Shown here piece by piece: positions 1 to 7,671 of a DNA stretch of 64,000 bases. Location of the stretch: contig CASFRV010000001.1 in the NCBI GenBank assembly GCA_949297215.1, forward strand, positions 124,001 through 188,000, in the 5' to 3' direction. Within the stretch, counting starts at the first letter, position 1. Each line of letters opens with the position of its first letter. Made by a program: the position numbers and the translations under genes. Source of the stretch: an uncultured Bacteroidales bacterium (GTDB taxonomy: Bacteria > Bacteroidota > Bacteroidia > Bacteroidales > Bacteroidaceae). The notes below the pieces were generated by a model. It saw only the letters and a program-made list of their open reading frames with translations, was not told the origin of the DNA and did not search any database.

Positions 1-102
1 CCGATACGGCATGGCATTTCTTCGATGAAGGGGTTTGCTTTTGTCGGGGAGACTGTCGTAATGGAGGCGACGTTTACGGCGCAGATTGTGAAGAATAAAT
101 AA
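1..102 (+). CDS. C-terminal end of LpxC/FabZ bifunctional enzyme (partial)
   Basis: The first frame is open from the window edge to a TAA at 100-102 and encodes 33 residues, including GISSMKGFAFVGE and the ending AQIVKNK. This is the usual C-terminus of the FabZ (3-hydroxyacyl-ACP dehydratase) domain. In Bacteroidetes FabZ is normally fused behind LpxC (UDP-acyl-GlcNAc deacetylase), and lpxA follows directly here, so the fused enzyme is the likely identity; the LpxC part lies outside the window. It would supply lipid A and fatty acid synthesis in the cytoplasm. Confidence 0.8.
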   Translation, partial: PIRHGISSMKGFAFVGETVVMEATFTAQIVKNK

Positions 103-116
103 ACTTATAAAGGCAA

Positions 117-140
117 AAGGCCGTTCCAGATGGAGCGGCC
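117..140 (+). other. Intergenic hairpin between fabZ end and lpxA
   Basis: A 10-base arm (AGGCCGTTCC), a 4-base loop and the complementary arm (GGAGCGGCCT, one G-T pair) form a compact stem. No T-run follows, so it is not a standard terminator. It sits 20 bases before the lpxA ATG and could act as an mRNA processing or stability element. Confidence 0.45.
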
Positions 141-160
141 TCTCCTGTATATTGAGTATC

Positions 161-934
161 ATGAGCAGCATAAGTCCTTTGGCATTCGTTCATCCCGAGG
201 CAAAAATCGGAGAGAATTGCGAAATCGGTCCTTTTTGCTACATCGATAAGAATGTAGTTATCGGCGATAACAATCGCTTGATGAATAGCGTGACGGTTCT
301 TTACGGCGCGCGTGTTGGTAATGGAAATGTTATTTTTCCGGGTGCGGTAATCGGTGCCATCCCGCAAGATTTGAAGTTTCGCGGCGAAGACACCACAGCC
401 GAGATCGGCGATCATAACACCATCCGCGAGAATGTGACAATCAACCGCGGCACGGCTGCGCAGGGAAAAACGCTTGTGGGCAGCAACAACCTGCTGATGG
501 AGGGAGTGCATGTGGCTCACGACGTCAACATGGGCAGTGGCTGCATCGTGGGCAATTCGACCAAAATTGCGGGCGAGGTGGTCGTCGACGACAAGGCCAT
601 TATCAGTGCCAACGTGCTGATACACCAGTTCTGCCGTGTGGGCAGTTATGTGATGATAGGCGGAGGCACCCGCACGGGCCAAGACGTTCCCCCGTTTACG
701 ATGGCTGCCCGCGAGCCCGTGGCCTATTGCGGGTTAAACCTGGTAGGGTTGCGTCGCAATGGCTTCACCAATGAGCTGATCGACAACATCCATAACACGT
801 ATCGCCTGCTTTATCAGCGTGGGAAACTGCGTGACGAATGTATTGCCGAGATACGCGCAGAAATTCCGATGAGCAAGGAAATAGAATATATTCTCGATTT
901 TGTACTGACCTCAAAGCGGGGTATCATAAAATAA
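161..934 (+). CDS. lpxA: Acyl-ACP--UDP-N-acetylglucosamine O-acyltransferase LpxA
   Basis: This 257-residue cytoplasmic enzyme makes the first committed acyl transfer of lipid A synthesis, from 3-hydroxyacyl-ACP to UDP-GlcNAc. The N-terminal two thirds are hexapeptide repeats of the left-handed beta helix (for example IGENCEIGPF and VGNGNVIFPGAVIG). The segment GVHVAHDVNMG holds the likely catalytic His120. The C-terminal helical part (RRNGFTNELID) is present, so the length is normal. I chose ATG 161 because the protein then begins MSSISPLAFVHP like other LpxA proteins; a TTG at 152 is a weaker alternative. It follows the fabZ end by 58 bases and is probably in the same operon. Confidence 0.95.
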   Translation: MSSISPLAFVHPEAKIGENCEIGPFCYIDKNVVIGDNNRLMNSVTVLYGARVGNGNVIFPGAVIGAIPQDLKFRGEDTTAEIGDHNTIRENVTINRGTAAQGKTLVGSNNLLMEGVHVAHDVNMGSGCIVGNSTKIAGEVVVDDKAIISANVLIHQFCRVGSYVMIGGGTRTGQDVPPFTMAAREPVAYCGLNLVGLRRNGFTNELIDNIHNTYRLLYQRGKLRDECIAEIRAEIPMSKEIEYILDFVLTSKRGIIK

Positions 935-941
935 TGCGGCC

Positions 942-1508
942 ATGTTGTTCAGAATAAAATTTATATCAGACGAAGTAGGAGGTTTTCTGCGAGAGATTGA
1001 GATCGAAAGCGACGCTACCTTCTTGGAATTGAACGAAGCTGTATTGTCGTCGTGCGGATACCCGGATGATCAGATGACTTCTTTCTATATTTGTAACGAC
1101 GAGTGGGAGAGAAAACAGCAGATCACCCGTGAGGACATGGGTACGAGCGGAGCCGACGAGGATATCTACGTCATGGAGCGTACGCGTCTGAGTGAGTTTA
1201 TTGAGGATCAGGACCAGAAAATGGAGTTTATTTTCGACCCATTTTCGGAGCGTGCCTTTTATCTGGACGTAACGGAGTTGATACCCGGGAAGCACTTGGA
1301 GCACGCGGTCGTAGTACGCAGCATAGGCGATGCCCCCGTGCAGATCATGTTGCCCGACGACGAAATGCCGGTGCCGGCCGCAGGCAAAAAGTCGTCTACG
1401 CTCGACGAGGACGAGGCTTCGGAGTTTTATGGCAACGACGATTTCGAGAGCGATGAGTTTGATCCCGAGGGCTTTGAAATAAGCGACGGAGATCCGTATC
1501 GTCAGTAA
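942..1508 (+). CDS. PRiA4_ORF3-fold (IS1096 TnpR-like) acidic protein, function unknown
   Basis: A 188-residue cytoplasmic protein. The N-terminal part ([19 protein letters not shown], then [14 protein letters not shown]) and the later block [18 protein letters not shown] resemble the plasmid pRiA4b ORF-3-like family (PF07929), often mislabelled as a transposon resolvase. The last 50 or so residues are strongly acidic and probably disordered. There is no signal peptide or membrane segment. It starts 7 bases after lpxA and ends 14 bases before miaA, so it looks co-transcribed with them. Family membership is a recognition from sequence pattern; no activity is known to me for this clade. Confidence 0.7.
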   Translation: MLFRIKFISDEVGGFLREIEIESDATFLELNEAVLSSCGYPDDQMTSFYICNDEWERKQQITREDMGTSGADEDIYVMERTRLSEFIEDQDQKMEFIFDPFSERAFYLDVTELIPGKHLEHAVVVRSIGDAPVQIMLPDDEMPVPAAGKKSSTLDEDEASEFYGNDDFESDEFDPEGFEISDGDPYRQ

Positions 1509-1522
1509 TTGGAACCAGCTTT

Positions 1523-2431
1523 TTGAAGACGCTTGTTGTCTTATTGGGCCCTACGGGAGTGGGGAAAACAGAGCTGAGCCTTCGTTTGGCCGAAAGTTTC
1601 TGTACGCCCATCCTGAATGCCGACTCGCGGCAGATTTATCGCGACATTCCCATCGGAACCGCTGCGCCAACCATCGCCGAAAGAGAGCGCGTGCCCCATT
1701 ATTTTGTCGGTACGCTGGCTTTGGAAGACTATTACAGTGCGGCTCAATATGAGGCAGACGTCCTCCGGCTGTTGCCCACGCTTTTTCAGGAACGCGATGT
1801 CGTATTGCTGTCGGGTGGCTCCATGATGTATATCGACGCCGTCTGCCGGGGAATCGACGACATACCGACGGTCGACGACGAGACGCGGGCTTTTCTCCGG
1901 GCCCGATACGAGCGTGAGGGCCTTGCCCCCTTGGCCGAAGAGTTGCGGCTGCGCGACCCGGAATATTATGCAGCCTGCGACGTGCGCAATCCCAAGCGCG
2001 TAGTCCATGCTTTGGAGATTTGCTATATGACCGGTCGCACTTTCACCTCGTTCCGTCAAAGGAAGGTGAAAGAGCGACCGTTTCAAATTTTGAAAATAGG
2101 TTTGCGGCGAGAGCGCGAAGAGCTGTATGCACGCATCTCCGCCCGTGTCGACGCCATGGTCGGGCAGGGGCTTTTGGCCGAGGCCGAGCGCGTCTTGCCT
2201 TACCGGGCATGCAATGCGCTTAACACCGTGGGCTATAAAGAGCTGTTCAAATATTTCGACGGAGAATGGCCGCTCGAAATGGCGTTGGAGAAGATAAAAC
2301 GCAATACGCGTGTTTATTCCCGCAAGCAAATGACGTGGTTCCGAAAAGATGAAGCCATCCGCTGGTTTCATCCCGACCAGTTTGATGCAATAAGATATTT
2401 TATACAAAATAGCACGAGCAGCGTCCGCTAA
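1523..2431 (+). CDS. miaA: tRNA dimethylallyltransferase MiaA
   Basis: This 302-residue enzyme transfers the dimethylallyl group from DMAPP to N6 of A37 in tRNAs that read codons starting with U. The P-loop GPTGVGKT is at residues 9-16, followed by the family motif [14 protein letters not shown] and the [10 protein letters not shown] and [11 protein letters not shown] blocks. The C-terminal NTVGYKELF and [10 protein letters not shown] segments are typical of the family. The start is TTG at 1523; no in-frame ATG lies in front of the P-loop, so TTG is the only reasonable choice. Length is normal. Bacteroidetes often carry two MiaA paralogs; only one is in this window. Confidence 0.95.
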   Translation: MKTLVVLLGPTGVGKTELSLRLAESFCTPILNADSRQIYRDIPIGTAAPTIAERERVPHYFVGTLALEDYYSAAQYEADVLRLLPTLFQERDVVLLSGGSMMYIDAVCRGIDDIPTVDDETRAFLRARYEREGLAPLAEELRLRDPEYYAACDVRNPKRVVHALEICYMTGRTFTSFRQRKVKERPFQILKIGLRREREELYARISARVDAMVGQGLLAEAERVLPYRACNALNTVGYKELFKYFDGEWPLEMALEKIKRNTRVYSRKQMTWFRKDEAIRWFHPDQFDAIRYFIQNSTSSVR

Positions 2432-2436
2432 ATCGC

Positions 2437-2444
2437 TACTTTTG
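2437..2444 (+). promoter_or_regulatory. Probable -7 element (TACTTTTG) for the PBP1A gene
   Basis: TACTTTTG matches the Bacteroidetes -7 consensus TAnnTTTG and lies 29 bases before the ATG at 2474. The -33 region has no good TTTG, so the assignment is tentative. Confidence 0.4.
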
Positions 2445-2473
2445 CAGCGTTTATAATCAGACAGCAAACGATT

Positions 2474-5014
2474 ATGTCTACCCGAAATAAAGGCTTTTGG
2501 GCCAAGATTGTCGCTTTTTTTTCAGCGATAGGTAAAGGTTTTCGCCGTTGTTGGCGTTGGTACGTGGGACAATACAAGGGTCGCCCGTGGTATCGCAAGC
2601 TGTTGGCAGCTTTCCTATCGTTCGTAGCTTTCGTCATATTTTATATATTTGCCGTATCGGTCAATCTTTTCTGGCTCTTTGGCAAGTCGCCCTCGCTGAA
2701 CGAAATCATGCACCCGAAGACGGCGGCGGCTTCCGAGATTTACAGTGCCGACGGCAAGCTGATGGGTAAGTTTTTCAGCGAGAACCGCTCGCCCGTTCCG
2801 TACGACTCCATCAACCCCGTCTTTTTCCAGGCGCTCATTTCTACCGAGGACGAACGTTTCTACCGTCACCACGGTATCGATTTCCAAGGCATATTCGCTG
2901 CATTGAAAGACGCCCTGCATGGCAGGGCCCGCGGAGCATCCACCATCACGCAGCAGCTCGTCAAAAACATGTTCCGCGTCCGTACGGAGTATTCCACCGG
3001 ACTTTTGGGGAAGATTCCCGGCCTCGACATCCTGATCATGAAGAGTAAGGAGATGATTCTTGCCGTCGGGCTCGAAATGTTTTACTCCAAGCAGGAGATC
3101 CTGAACATGTATGCCAACACCGTCGACTTCGGCTCCAATGCCTACGGCATCAAGACGGCGGCGCAAACCTATTTCAGCACCACCCCCTCGCAGCTGAAGG
3201 CCGAAGAGGCCGCCGTGCTGGTGGGCCTGCTCAAAGCCACCTCTTATTACAACCCGCGCTTCAACCCCAAGAACAGCCTGCGCCGGCGCAATACGGTCTT
3301 GGAGAACATGCGCACCCACGGCTACCTGACCGCCACAGCCTGCGACTCGCTGCAAGCCCTGCCCATCCGTCTGAAATTTAAGGTGGAGAGCGCCTACGAC
3401 GGCAAGGCCTTGTATTTCCGCCAGGCCGTGGCCGACTATTTGGAAGAGCACTGCCCTGAGCTCGATCCCTATTCCGACGGGTTGAAGATCTACACCACGC
3501 TCGATTCGCGCATGCAGCAGTATGCCGAGCAAGCCGTGCTTGAGCAGATGAAGGTCGTGCAGCGCAACTTCGACCGCCATTGGGGCACGCGCGATCCCTG
3601 GGTCGACGAGCGCGGCAACGTCATCCCCGGCTTCATCGAGGACATTGCTCGCCGCAGCGACGCATATAAGATGCTTTCGGCCAAATACGACGGCAACGCC
3701 GACTCTATCAACTACTATCTCAACCTGCCTCACCGCGTCAAGGTGTTCAGCTACGACGGCGAGCGCGAGATGGAGATGAGCACCATGGACTCCATACGCT
3801 ACATGGTCCACTTCATGCACGCCGGCTTCGTCGCCATGGAGCCCGCCACGGGCTACGTCCGTGCCTGGGTGGGCGACATCGATTTCTCCTCCTGGAAATA
3901 CGACAAGGTAAAGGCCATGCGCCAGCCCGGTTCCACGTTCAAGCTCTTCGTATATGCCACCGCCATGAAGCAAGGCCTCACGCCGAGCGACCGTCGCCGC
4001 GACGAATACATCCGAATGGAGGTCTACGACAAGCAAAAAGGCCAGAACGTGCTCTGGCAGCCCCACAACGCCGACGGACGTTTCAGCAACGCCGACGTTC
4101 CTCTGCGTTCGGCCTTTGCCCGCAGCATTAATACGATAGCCGTCAAGCTGGGGCAGGAGGTAGGCATAAGCAACGTGGCCCGCACCGCTCAGGATATGGG
4201 CATCCGTTCGCCGCTCGACGAAACGCCCTCGCTTGCCCTCGGTTCGAGCGACGTCAATCTGCTCGAAATGGTCAACGCCTATGCCACTGTGGCCAACGAC
4301 GGTCTTCATGTCGAGCCGGTGCTGGTGGCCAAGGTGGTCGATGCTGAAGGCGAAGTGGTCTACGAAGCCGAGCCCGAAGAAGAGCAGGCGTTGCCTTACC
4401 GCGCCGCGTTCTTCATGCAGCAGTTGCTCGAAGCCGGCACGCACGACGCCGGCGGCACCTCGCAGTCGATCAACCGCTATGTCCGCCCCTACGCCGACCG
4501 TCTCGACTATGGCGGAAAGACCGGTACGTCCAACAACCATTCCGACGCCTGGTTCATCGGCGTCACGCCCGCTTTGGTGGGCGGAGCCTGGGTGGGCGGC
4601 GAATATCGCAGCATCCACTTCCGTACAGGCGCCTTGGGACAGGGCAGCCGCACGGCCCTGCCCATCGTGGGCCTCTTCATGGAGAAAGTGCTGGCCGACC
4701 CGTCGCTCTCCTCGCGCTATCTGCGCAAGTATGGAGCGCCGAAAGAAGACATAGAGCCCTCGCTCTATCGCGTTTCCTATACGCCGCCGGCCGCTCCCGC
4801 CGATACGCTCGACGCCGACAGCACGGCCCTTGCAGCCGACAGCCTGATGGGGACGCCCCATGCCGGTGCCGCCGGTGCCGACTCGCTGGCCCTTCCCGCC
4901 GCGTCGCAGGGTGAGACCGTTCCCGGCAGTGAGAGCACGCCCGAAGCCGGCCGTCACAACGGCGGGTCGGCTACGCCACGGCACGAACGGCCCGTAGACG
5001 ATCTTTTCAACTGA
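2474..5014 (+). CDS. mrcA: Bifunctional penicillin-binding protein 1A (glycosyltransferase/transpeptidase)
   Basis: This 846-residue inner-membrane enzyme polymerises and cross-links peptidoglycan in the periplasm. A short basic cytoplasmic tail is followed by a membrane anchor at about residues 46-70. The GT51 domain (about 95-275) has the STEDERFYRHHG motif with catalytic Glu125, and GASTITQQLVKN. The transpeptidase domain has S487-T-F-K490 (active serine), S551-I-N553 and K682-T-G684, all intact. The last 60 residues are rich in Ala, Pro and Asp and end LFN. It stands alone behind a probable -7 element at 2437-2444 and is followed by a terminator at 5052-5090. Confidence 0.95.
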   Translation: MSTRNKGFWAKIVAFFSAIGKGFRRCWRWYVGQYKGRPWYRKLLAAFLSFVAFVIFYIFAVSVNLFWLFGKSPSLNEIMHPKTAAASEIYSADGKLMGKFFSENRSPVPYDSINPVFFQALISTEDERFYRHHGIDFQGIFAALKDALHGRARGASTITQQLVKNMFRVRTEYSTGLLGKIPGLDILIMKSKEMILAVGLEMFYSKQEILNMYANTVDFGSNAYGIKTAAQTYFSTTPSQLKAEEAAVLVGLLKATSYYNPRFNPKNSLRRRNTVLENMRTHGYLTATACDSLQALPIRLKFKVESAYDGKALYFRQAVADYLEEHCPELDPYSDGLKIYTTLDSRMQQYAEQAVLEQMKVVQRNFDRHWGTRDPWVDERGNVIPGFIEDIARRSDAYKMLSAKYDGNADSINYYLNLPHRVKVFSYDGEREMEMSTMDSIRYMVHFMHAGFVAMEPATGYVRAWVGDIDFSSWKYDKVKAMRQPGSTFKLFVYATAMKQGLTPSDRRRDEYIRMEVYDKQKGQNVLWQPHNADGRFSNADVPLRSAFARSINTIAVKLGQEVGISNVARTAQDMGIRSPLDETPSLALGSSDVNLLEMVNAYATVANDGLHVEPVLVAKVVDAEGEVVYEAEPEEEQALPYRAAFFMQQLLEAGTHDAGGTSQSINRYVRPYADRLDYGGKTGTSNNHSDAWFIGVTPALVGGAWVGGEYRSIHFRTGALGQGSRTALPIVGLFMEKVLADPSLSSRYLRKYGAPKEDIEPSLYRVSYTPPAAPADTLDADSTALAADSLMGTPHAGAAGADSLALPAASQGETVPGSESTPEAGRHNGGSATPRHERPVDDLFN

Positions 5015-5051
5015 CCGCAGGAACGCTCCGCAGCTCCGCATAGCTCCACAG

Positions 5052-5090
5052 CCTCCCGTTCCGCAGCTCTCCTTGCGGGCGGGAGGTTTT
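5052..5090 (+). terminator. Rho-independent terminator after the PBP1A gene
   Basis: CCTCCCG pairs with CGGGAGG across a GC-rich loop and is followed by TTTT, 38 bases after the stop codon. Confidence 0.6.
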
Positions 5091-5156
5091 CTGTCTCCCC
5101 GCGGCCGGCCTTACAGAAAAAGCCGCAAGCCGGCGCCGTAAGTAAAAAGAAAGTAG

Positions 5157-5164
5157 TAACTTCG
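5157..5164 (+). promoter_or_regulatory. Probable -7 element (TAACTTCG) for the DUF3127 gene
   Basis: TAACTTCG fits the relaxed -7 consensus TAnnTTYG and lies 26 bases before the ATG at 5190. No clear -33 TTTG is present. Confidence 0.4.
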
Positions 5165-5189
5165 CACGCAAATATCAACACAATCCATC

Positions 5190-5582
5190 ATGGAAATAAC
5201 AGGAAAAATCATCGCCGCCGGCGAGCCGCGTGGCGGCACCTCGGCTCGTACAGGAAATAGCTGGAAGGTTCAGGAGTTTGTCATCGAAACGCACGAGCAG
5301 TATCCCCACCGCTGCATGTTCAGCGTCTTTGGCGAGGACCGTCTCAAGGAGTTTAACATCCAGGTGGGCGACGAGCTGACCGTTTCGTTCGACATCGATG
5401 CTCGCGAGTACAACGGCCGTTGGTATAACGACCTGCGTGCATGGCGCGTGCAGCGTGCCCAGGGAGCAGCACCCGTGGCTCCGGCCGATGCTGCCGCCGA
5501 CATTCCCGCCCCCACGGCCGATCCGTTTGCAGCCCCCGCAGCCGGAGGCGCTGCCGACGAGGCCGACGATCTGCCCTTCTGA
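5190..5582 (+). CDS. DUF3127 domain protein (OB-fold-like, single-strand-binding-like)
   Basis: A 130-residue cytoplasmic protein. Residues 1-90 match the DUF3127 family: METTGKI-like opening (MEITGKIIAAGEPRGGTS), KVQEFVIET, CMFSVFGEDR and the WYNDLRAWRV block. This family has an OB-fold resembling single-stranded DNA-binding proteins. The C-terminal 40 residues are low in complexity (Ala, Pro, Asp) and end in DEADDLPF, an acidic tip like the partner-binding tail of SSB (there DDDIPF). I infer nucleic-acid binding with a protein-docking tail; this is not proven for the family. It has its own promoter-like -7 box. Confidence 0.8.
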   Translation: MEITGKIIAAGEPRGGTSARTGNSWKVQEFVIETHEQYPHRCMFSVFGEDRLKEFNIQVGDELTVSFDIDAREYNGRWYNDLRAWRVQRAQGAAPVAPADAAADIPAPTADPFAAPAAGGAADEADDLPF

Positions 5583-5662
5583 CAACAATCTGCCCCAATA
5601 ATACCAACACGTGGAGAGCTGCGCCCCAAGGTCGCGGCTCTCTCTTTTCATGTTTTTTGTAT

Positions 5663-6349
5663 ATGAGTCAGGTAAAGCTTGTGCTCCGCATCCTCCGTTG
5701 GAGCGTCGTGGCGTTTTTCGTCAGCTCGGTGCTGGCCGTGCTTGTTTTCAAGTGGGTTCCCGTTCCCGTGACGCCGCTCATGCTCATCCGCTGCGTTCAG
5801 CAGGTACGCCACGGCGACCCCGTCAAGCTGCGCCACCGGTGGGTGCCTCTTTCCGAAATGTCGCGCTATATGCCCGTGGCCGTCATCGCCTCCGAGGACC
5901 AGAAGTTTCTCCATCACCGCGGGTTCGATTTTGAAGCCATCGGCCAGGCCGTTTCCGAGCGGCGCAGGGGCGGCCGCCGGCGCGGTGGCAGCACCATCAG
6001 CCAGCAGACGGCCAAGAACGTTTTTCTCTGGCCCGCCTCCTCGTGGGTGCGCAAGGGTTTCGAGGCCTATTTCACCGTGCTCATCGAGCTGTTCTGGTCG
6101 AAGCAGCGCATCATGGAGGTCTACCTCAACAGCATCGAGATGGCGCCCGGCGTATATGGCATCGAGGCCCTTGCCCGCGAAAACTTCGGTTGCCCGGCCT
6201 TGGAGCTGCGGCGTTCCGAGTGTGCCCTTGTGGCGGCCACGCTGCCGGCTCCGTTGCGTTACAGTTCGAAGCGCCCGGGCCCCTATATGCGCAAGCGGCA
6301 GCGCCACATCGAGCGCGAGATGTGCCACGTTCCCCTCTTGCAACCCTGA
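5663..6349 (+). CDS. mtgA: Monofunctional biosynthetic peptidoglycan transglycosylase MtgA
   Basis: A 228-residue GT51 glycosyltransferase that polymerises lipid II into glycan strands at the inner membrane, without a transpeptidase domain. One N-terminal membrane helix (about residues 9-30) is followed by the catalytic block IASEDQKFLHHRGFD (Glu78), GGSTISQQTAKN, WSKQRIMEVYLN and GVYGIEALARENFG. ATG 5663 was chosen because it puts the membrane anchor directly at the N-terminus; the reading frame is open further upstream but that part overlaps the previous gene. The start is 80 bases after the DUF3127 gene. A shared terminator follows at 6371-6408. Confidence 0.93.
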   Translation: MSQVKLVLRILRWSVVAFFVSSVLAVLVFKWVPVPVTPLMLIRCVQQVRHGDPVKLRHRWVPLSEMSRYMPVAVIASEDQKFLHHRGFDFEAIGQAVSERRRGGRRRGGSTISQQTAKNVFLWPASSWVRKGFEAYFTVLIELFWSKQRIMEVYLNSIEMAPGVYGIEALARENFGCPALELRRSECALVAATLPAPLRYSSKRPGPYMRKRQRHIEREMCHVPLLQP

Positions 6350-6370
6350 CCGTCGGCGCCGGGCCATGAC

Positions 6371-6408
6371 AAAGCGGGCAGACCTCCGGTTGGGGGGCTG
6401 CCCGCTTT
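6371..6408. terminator. Bidirectional terminator between mtgA and cdd
   Basis: AAAGCGGGCAG pairs with CTGCCCGCTTT across a 16-base loop. The A-run and T-run flanking the stem let it serve both converging genes. Confidence 0.8.
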
Positions 6409-6450
6409 GTTGTGTGTGCTTTGCGTGTGGGGGCTCGTGCTCCCCGTGGC

Positions 6451-6930
6451 CTACATGGCGTCGGCGTCGAAGCGGAAGGGGAGCAGGTCCGAGGCGCTTT
6501 CCAGCACCAGCGTCTCGCGTTCGCCGTAGAGCACGATGCGCATGGGCCGTCCGTAGCGTCGTTCGGTCTCGATGAGCACCTGGCGGCAGGCGCCGCAGGG
6601 CGTGATGGGCTCGGGCGTGAAGCGGCCGTCGGCCCGCCGTGCAGCGATGGCCAGCGTCTCGACGGCCGCATCGGGCCGGTGGGCGTTGGCGTAGAAGATG
6701 GTGCAGCGTTCGGCACACGTGCCCGAGGGGTAGGCGGCGTTTTCCTGGTTGCTTCCACACACGGTTTCGCCCGTCGACAGCCGGGCGGCCGCGCCCACGC
6801 GGAAGTGGGAGTAGGGCACGTAGCTCGTCGCACAGGCTGCTTTGGCCTGCTCCACCAGCGCCCGGTCGTCGGCCGCCAGTTCGTCTGCGCCGAGGCGCGT
6901 ATATCCGATGGTGAGTGTTGCTTTTTCCAT
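6451..6930 (-). CDS. cdd: Cytidine deaminase
   Basis: This 159-residue zinc enzyme deaminates cytidine and deoxycytidine to uridine forms for pyrimidine salvage. The zinc and catalytic motifs are intact: NQENAAYPSGTCAER supplies the first Cys and the catalytic Glu, and PCGACRQVL supplies the two other Cys ligands. The PYSHFRVGAA substrate block is at about residues 39-48. Length suits the short tetrameric type. The stop codon is TAG, which matters for interpreting the amber codon at 27483. It is a single-gene unit, converging on mtgA. Confidence 0.95.
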   Translation of the reverse strand: MEKATLTIGYTRLGADELAADDRALVEQAKAACATSYVPYSHFRVGAAARLSTGETVCGSNQENAAYPSGTCAERCTIFYANAHRPDAAVETLAIAARRADGRFTPEPITPCGACRQVLIETERRYGRPMRIVLYGERETLVLESASDLLPFRFDADAM

Positions 6931-7118
6931 ATCGTCGTTTTTAAGGGGATAGTCTGGGCTTGTCCGGTGCGCCTGCCGGGTTCCGGCGGGTGCCTGCCGC
7001 GTTTCCTGCCGGCGGCAGATGCCCGTTTTTACAAAGGTATGAATTTTTTCCGGCCCGCCCGCATACGTTCTGTTTAAGAAAATGCCGTTTTGTCAGGTTG
7101 CTTCCCCATGGTATGCTT

Positions 7119-7149
7119 TTTGCGGGGTGAAAAGAAAATCGTACCTTCG
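7119..7149 (+). promoter_or_regulatory. Bacteroidetes-type promoter of the small ORF unit
   Basis: TTTG at 7119-7122 and TACCTTCG at 7142-7149 are separated by 19 bases, an almost ideal match to TTTG-N19-TAnnTTTG. It points at the small unit ending at 7414. Confidence 0.7.
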
Positions 7150-7178
7150 CAGCCGGAATGAGAATAAAAAAGAAACCC

Positions 7179-7199
7179 GTCTTCCGAAACGCGGAAGAC
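7179..7199 (+). other. Perfect 8-base-pair hairpin in the leader of the small ORF
   Basis: GTCTTCCG, a 5-base loop and CGGAAGAC form a perfect stem. It lies about 25 bases after the expected transcription start and 15 bases before the ATG at 7215, so it would sit next to the ribosome binding region of the small ORF. Confidence 0.6.
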
Positions 7200-7214
7200 A
7201 AAAACAAGACGACG

Positions 7215-7349
7215 ATGAAAAAAAATGTACAAAGAGAAATGGAAAGCCTGCGCTACCGCATCCGCCGTTACCAGGCGATGGGCAACGGCAGCATGTGCCA
7301 AAGTCTGTGGGGCCGCCTGAGAGCCCTGGCAGCCGTGCAGGCCAAGTGA
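7215..7349 (+). CDS. Small basic protein, 44 residues, unknown function
   Basis: The predicted product (MKKNVQREMESLRYRIRRY...) is rich in Arg and Lys, probably helical, with no signal peptide or membrane segment. I do not recognise a family. A start at 7158 in the same frame would give 63 residues but would leave almost no leader after the promoter, so ATG 7215 is preferred. Support for it being a real gene is the unit around it: a near-consensus promoter (7119-7149), a leader hairpin (7179-7199) and a strong terminator (7377-7414). The unit could equally be a small RNA with a chance ORF. Confidence 0.5.
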   Translation: MKKNVQREMESLRYRIRRYQAMGNGSMCQSLWGRLRALAAVQAK

Positions 7350-7671
7350 GAAAAAACAGTCAGTAACCATATTGAGGCGGACGGAAGCTCCTACGGGCTC
7401 CCGTCCGCTTTTTTGTGTCTGTCCGCATCGTCGCGCCCCCCTTCCGTCGCCGGGGGCGCGCCTGCTGCCTGCCGGACGTCGTTTGCCGCCGTCTGCGCGC
7501 TTTTTGCTGCCGGCAGGCGTCCGGCGGCCGGCAGCAGACGCAGCCGGCCACCCGCTTTCGTCGACAAATACGGGCGTTTCGTCTATTACCTCCCCGCCAC
7601 CCGCGTCTGCCGGCGTCGGGAGGACGATTTTTCCCGTATTTTTGCCGGTGGAAACCGAAAAGAAACGACGA
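7350..7671 (+). other. Intergenic region before the TolC-MacAB operon
   Basis: Apart from the terminator at 7377-7414, this stretch holds only a possible -7 element (TATTTTTG near 7636-7643) for the efflux operon, 28 bases before its first ATG. The open frame running through here on the plus strand is the upstream extension of the TolC frame and lacks a plausible protein. Confidence 0.4.
7377..7414 (+). terminator. Rho-independent terminator of the small ORF unit
   Basis: GCGGACGG pairs with CCGTCCGC, followed by six T. It ends a transcript of roughly 260 bases that began near 7155. Confidence 0.85.

Noticed and set aside
942-1508. Transposon resolvase remnant
   Set aside because: The resolvase label for this family is historical; no inverted repeats, target duplications or recombinase motifs are present.
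2615-5041. 808-codon open frame opposite the PBP1A gene
   Set aside because: Mirror of a real gene in GC-rich DNA; the product has no domain and is full of His, Arg and Val typical of antisense frames.
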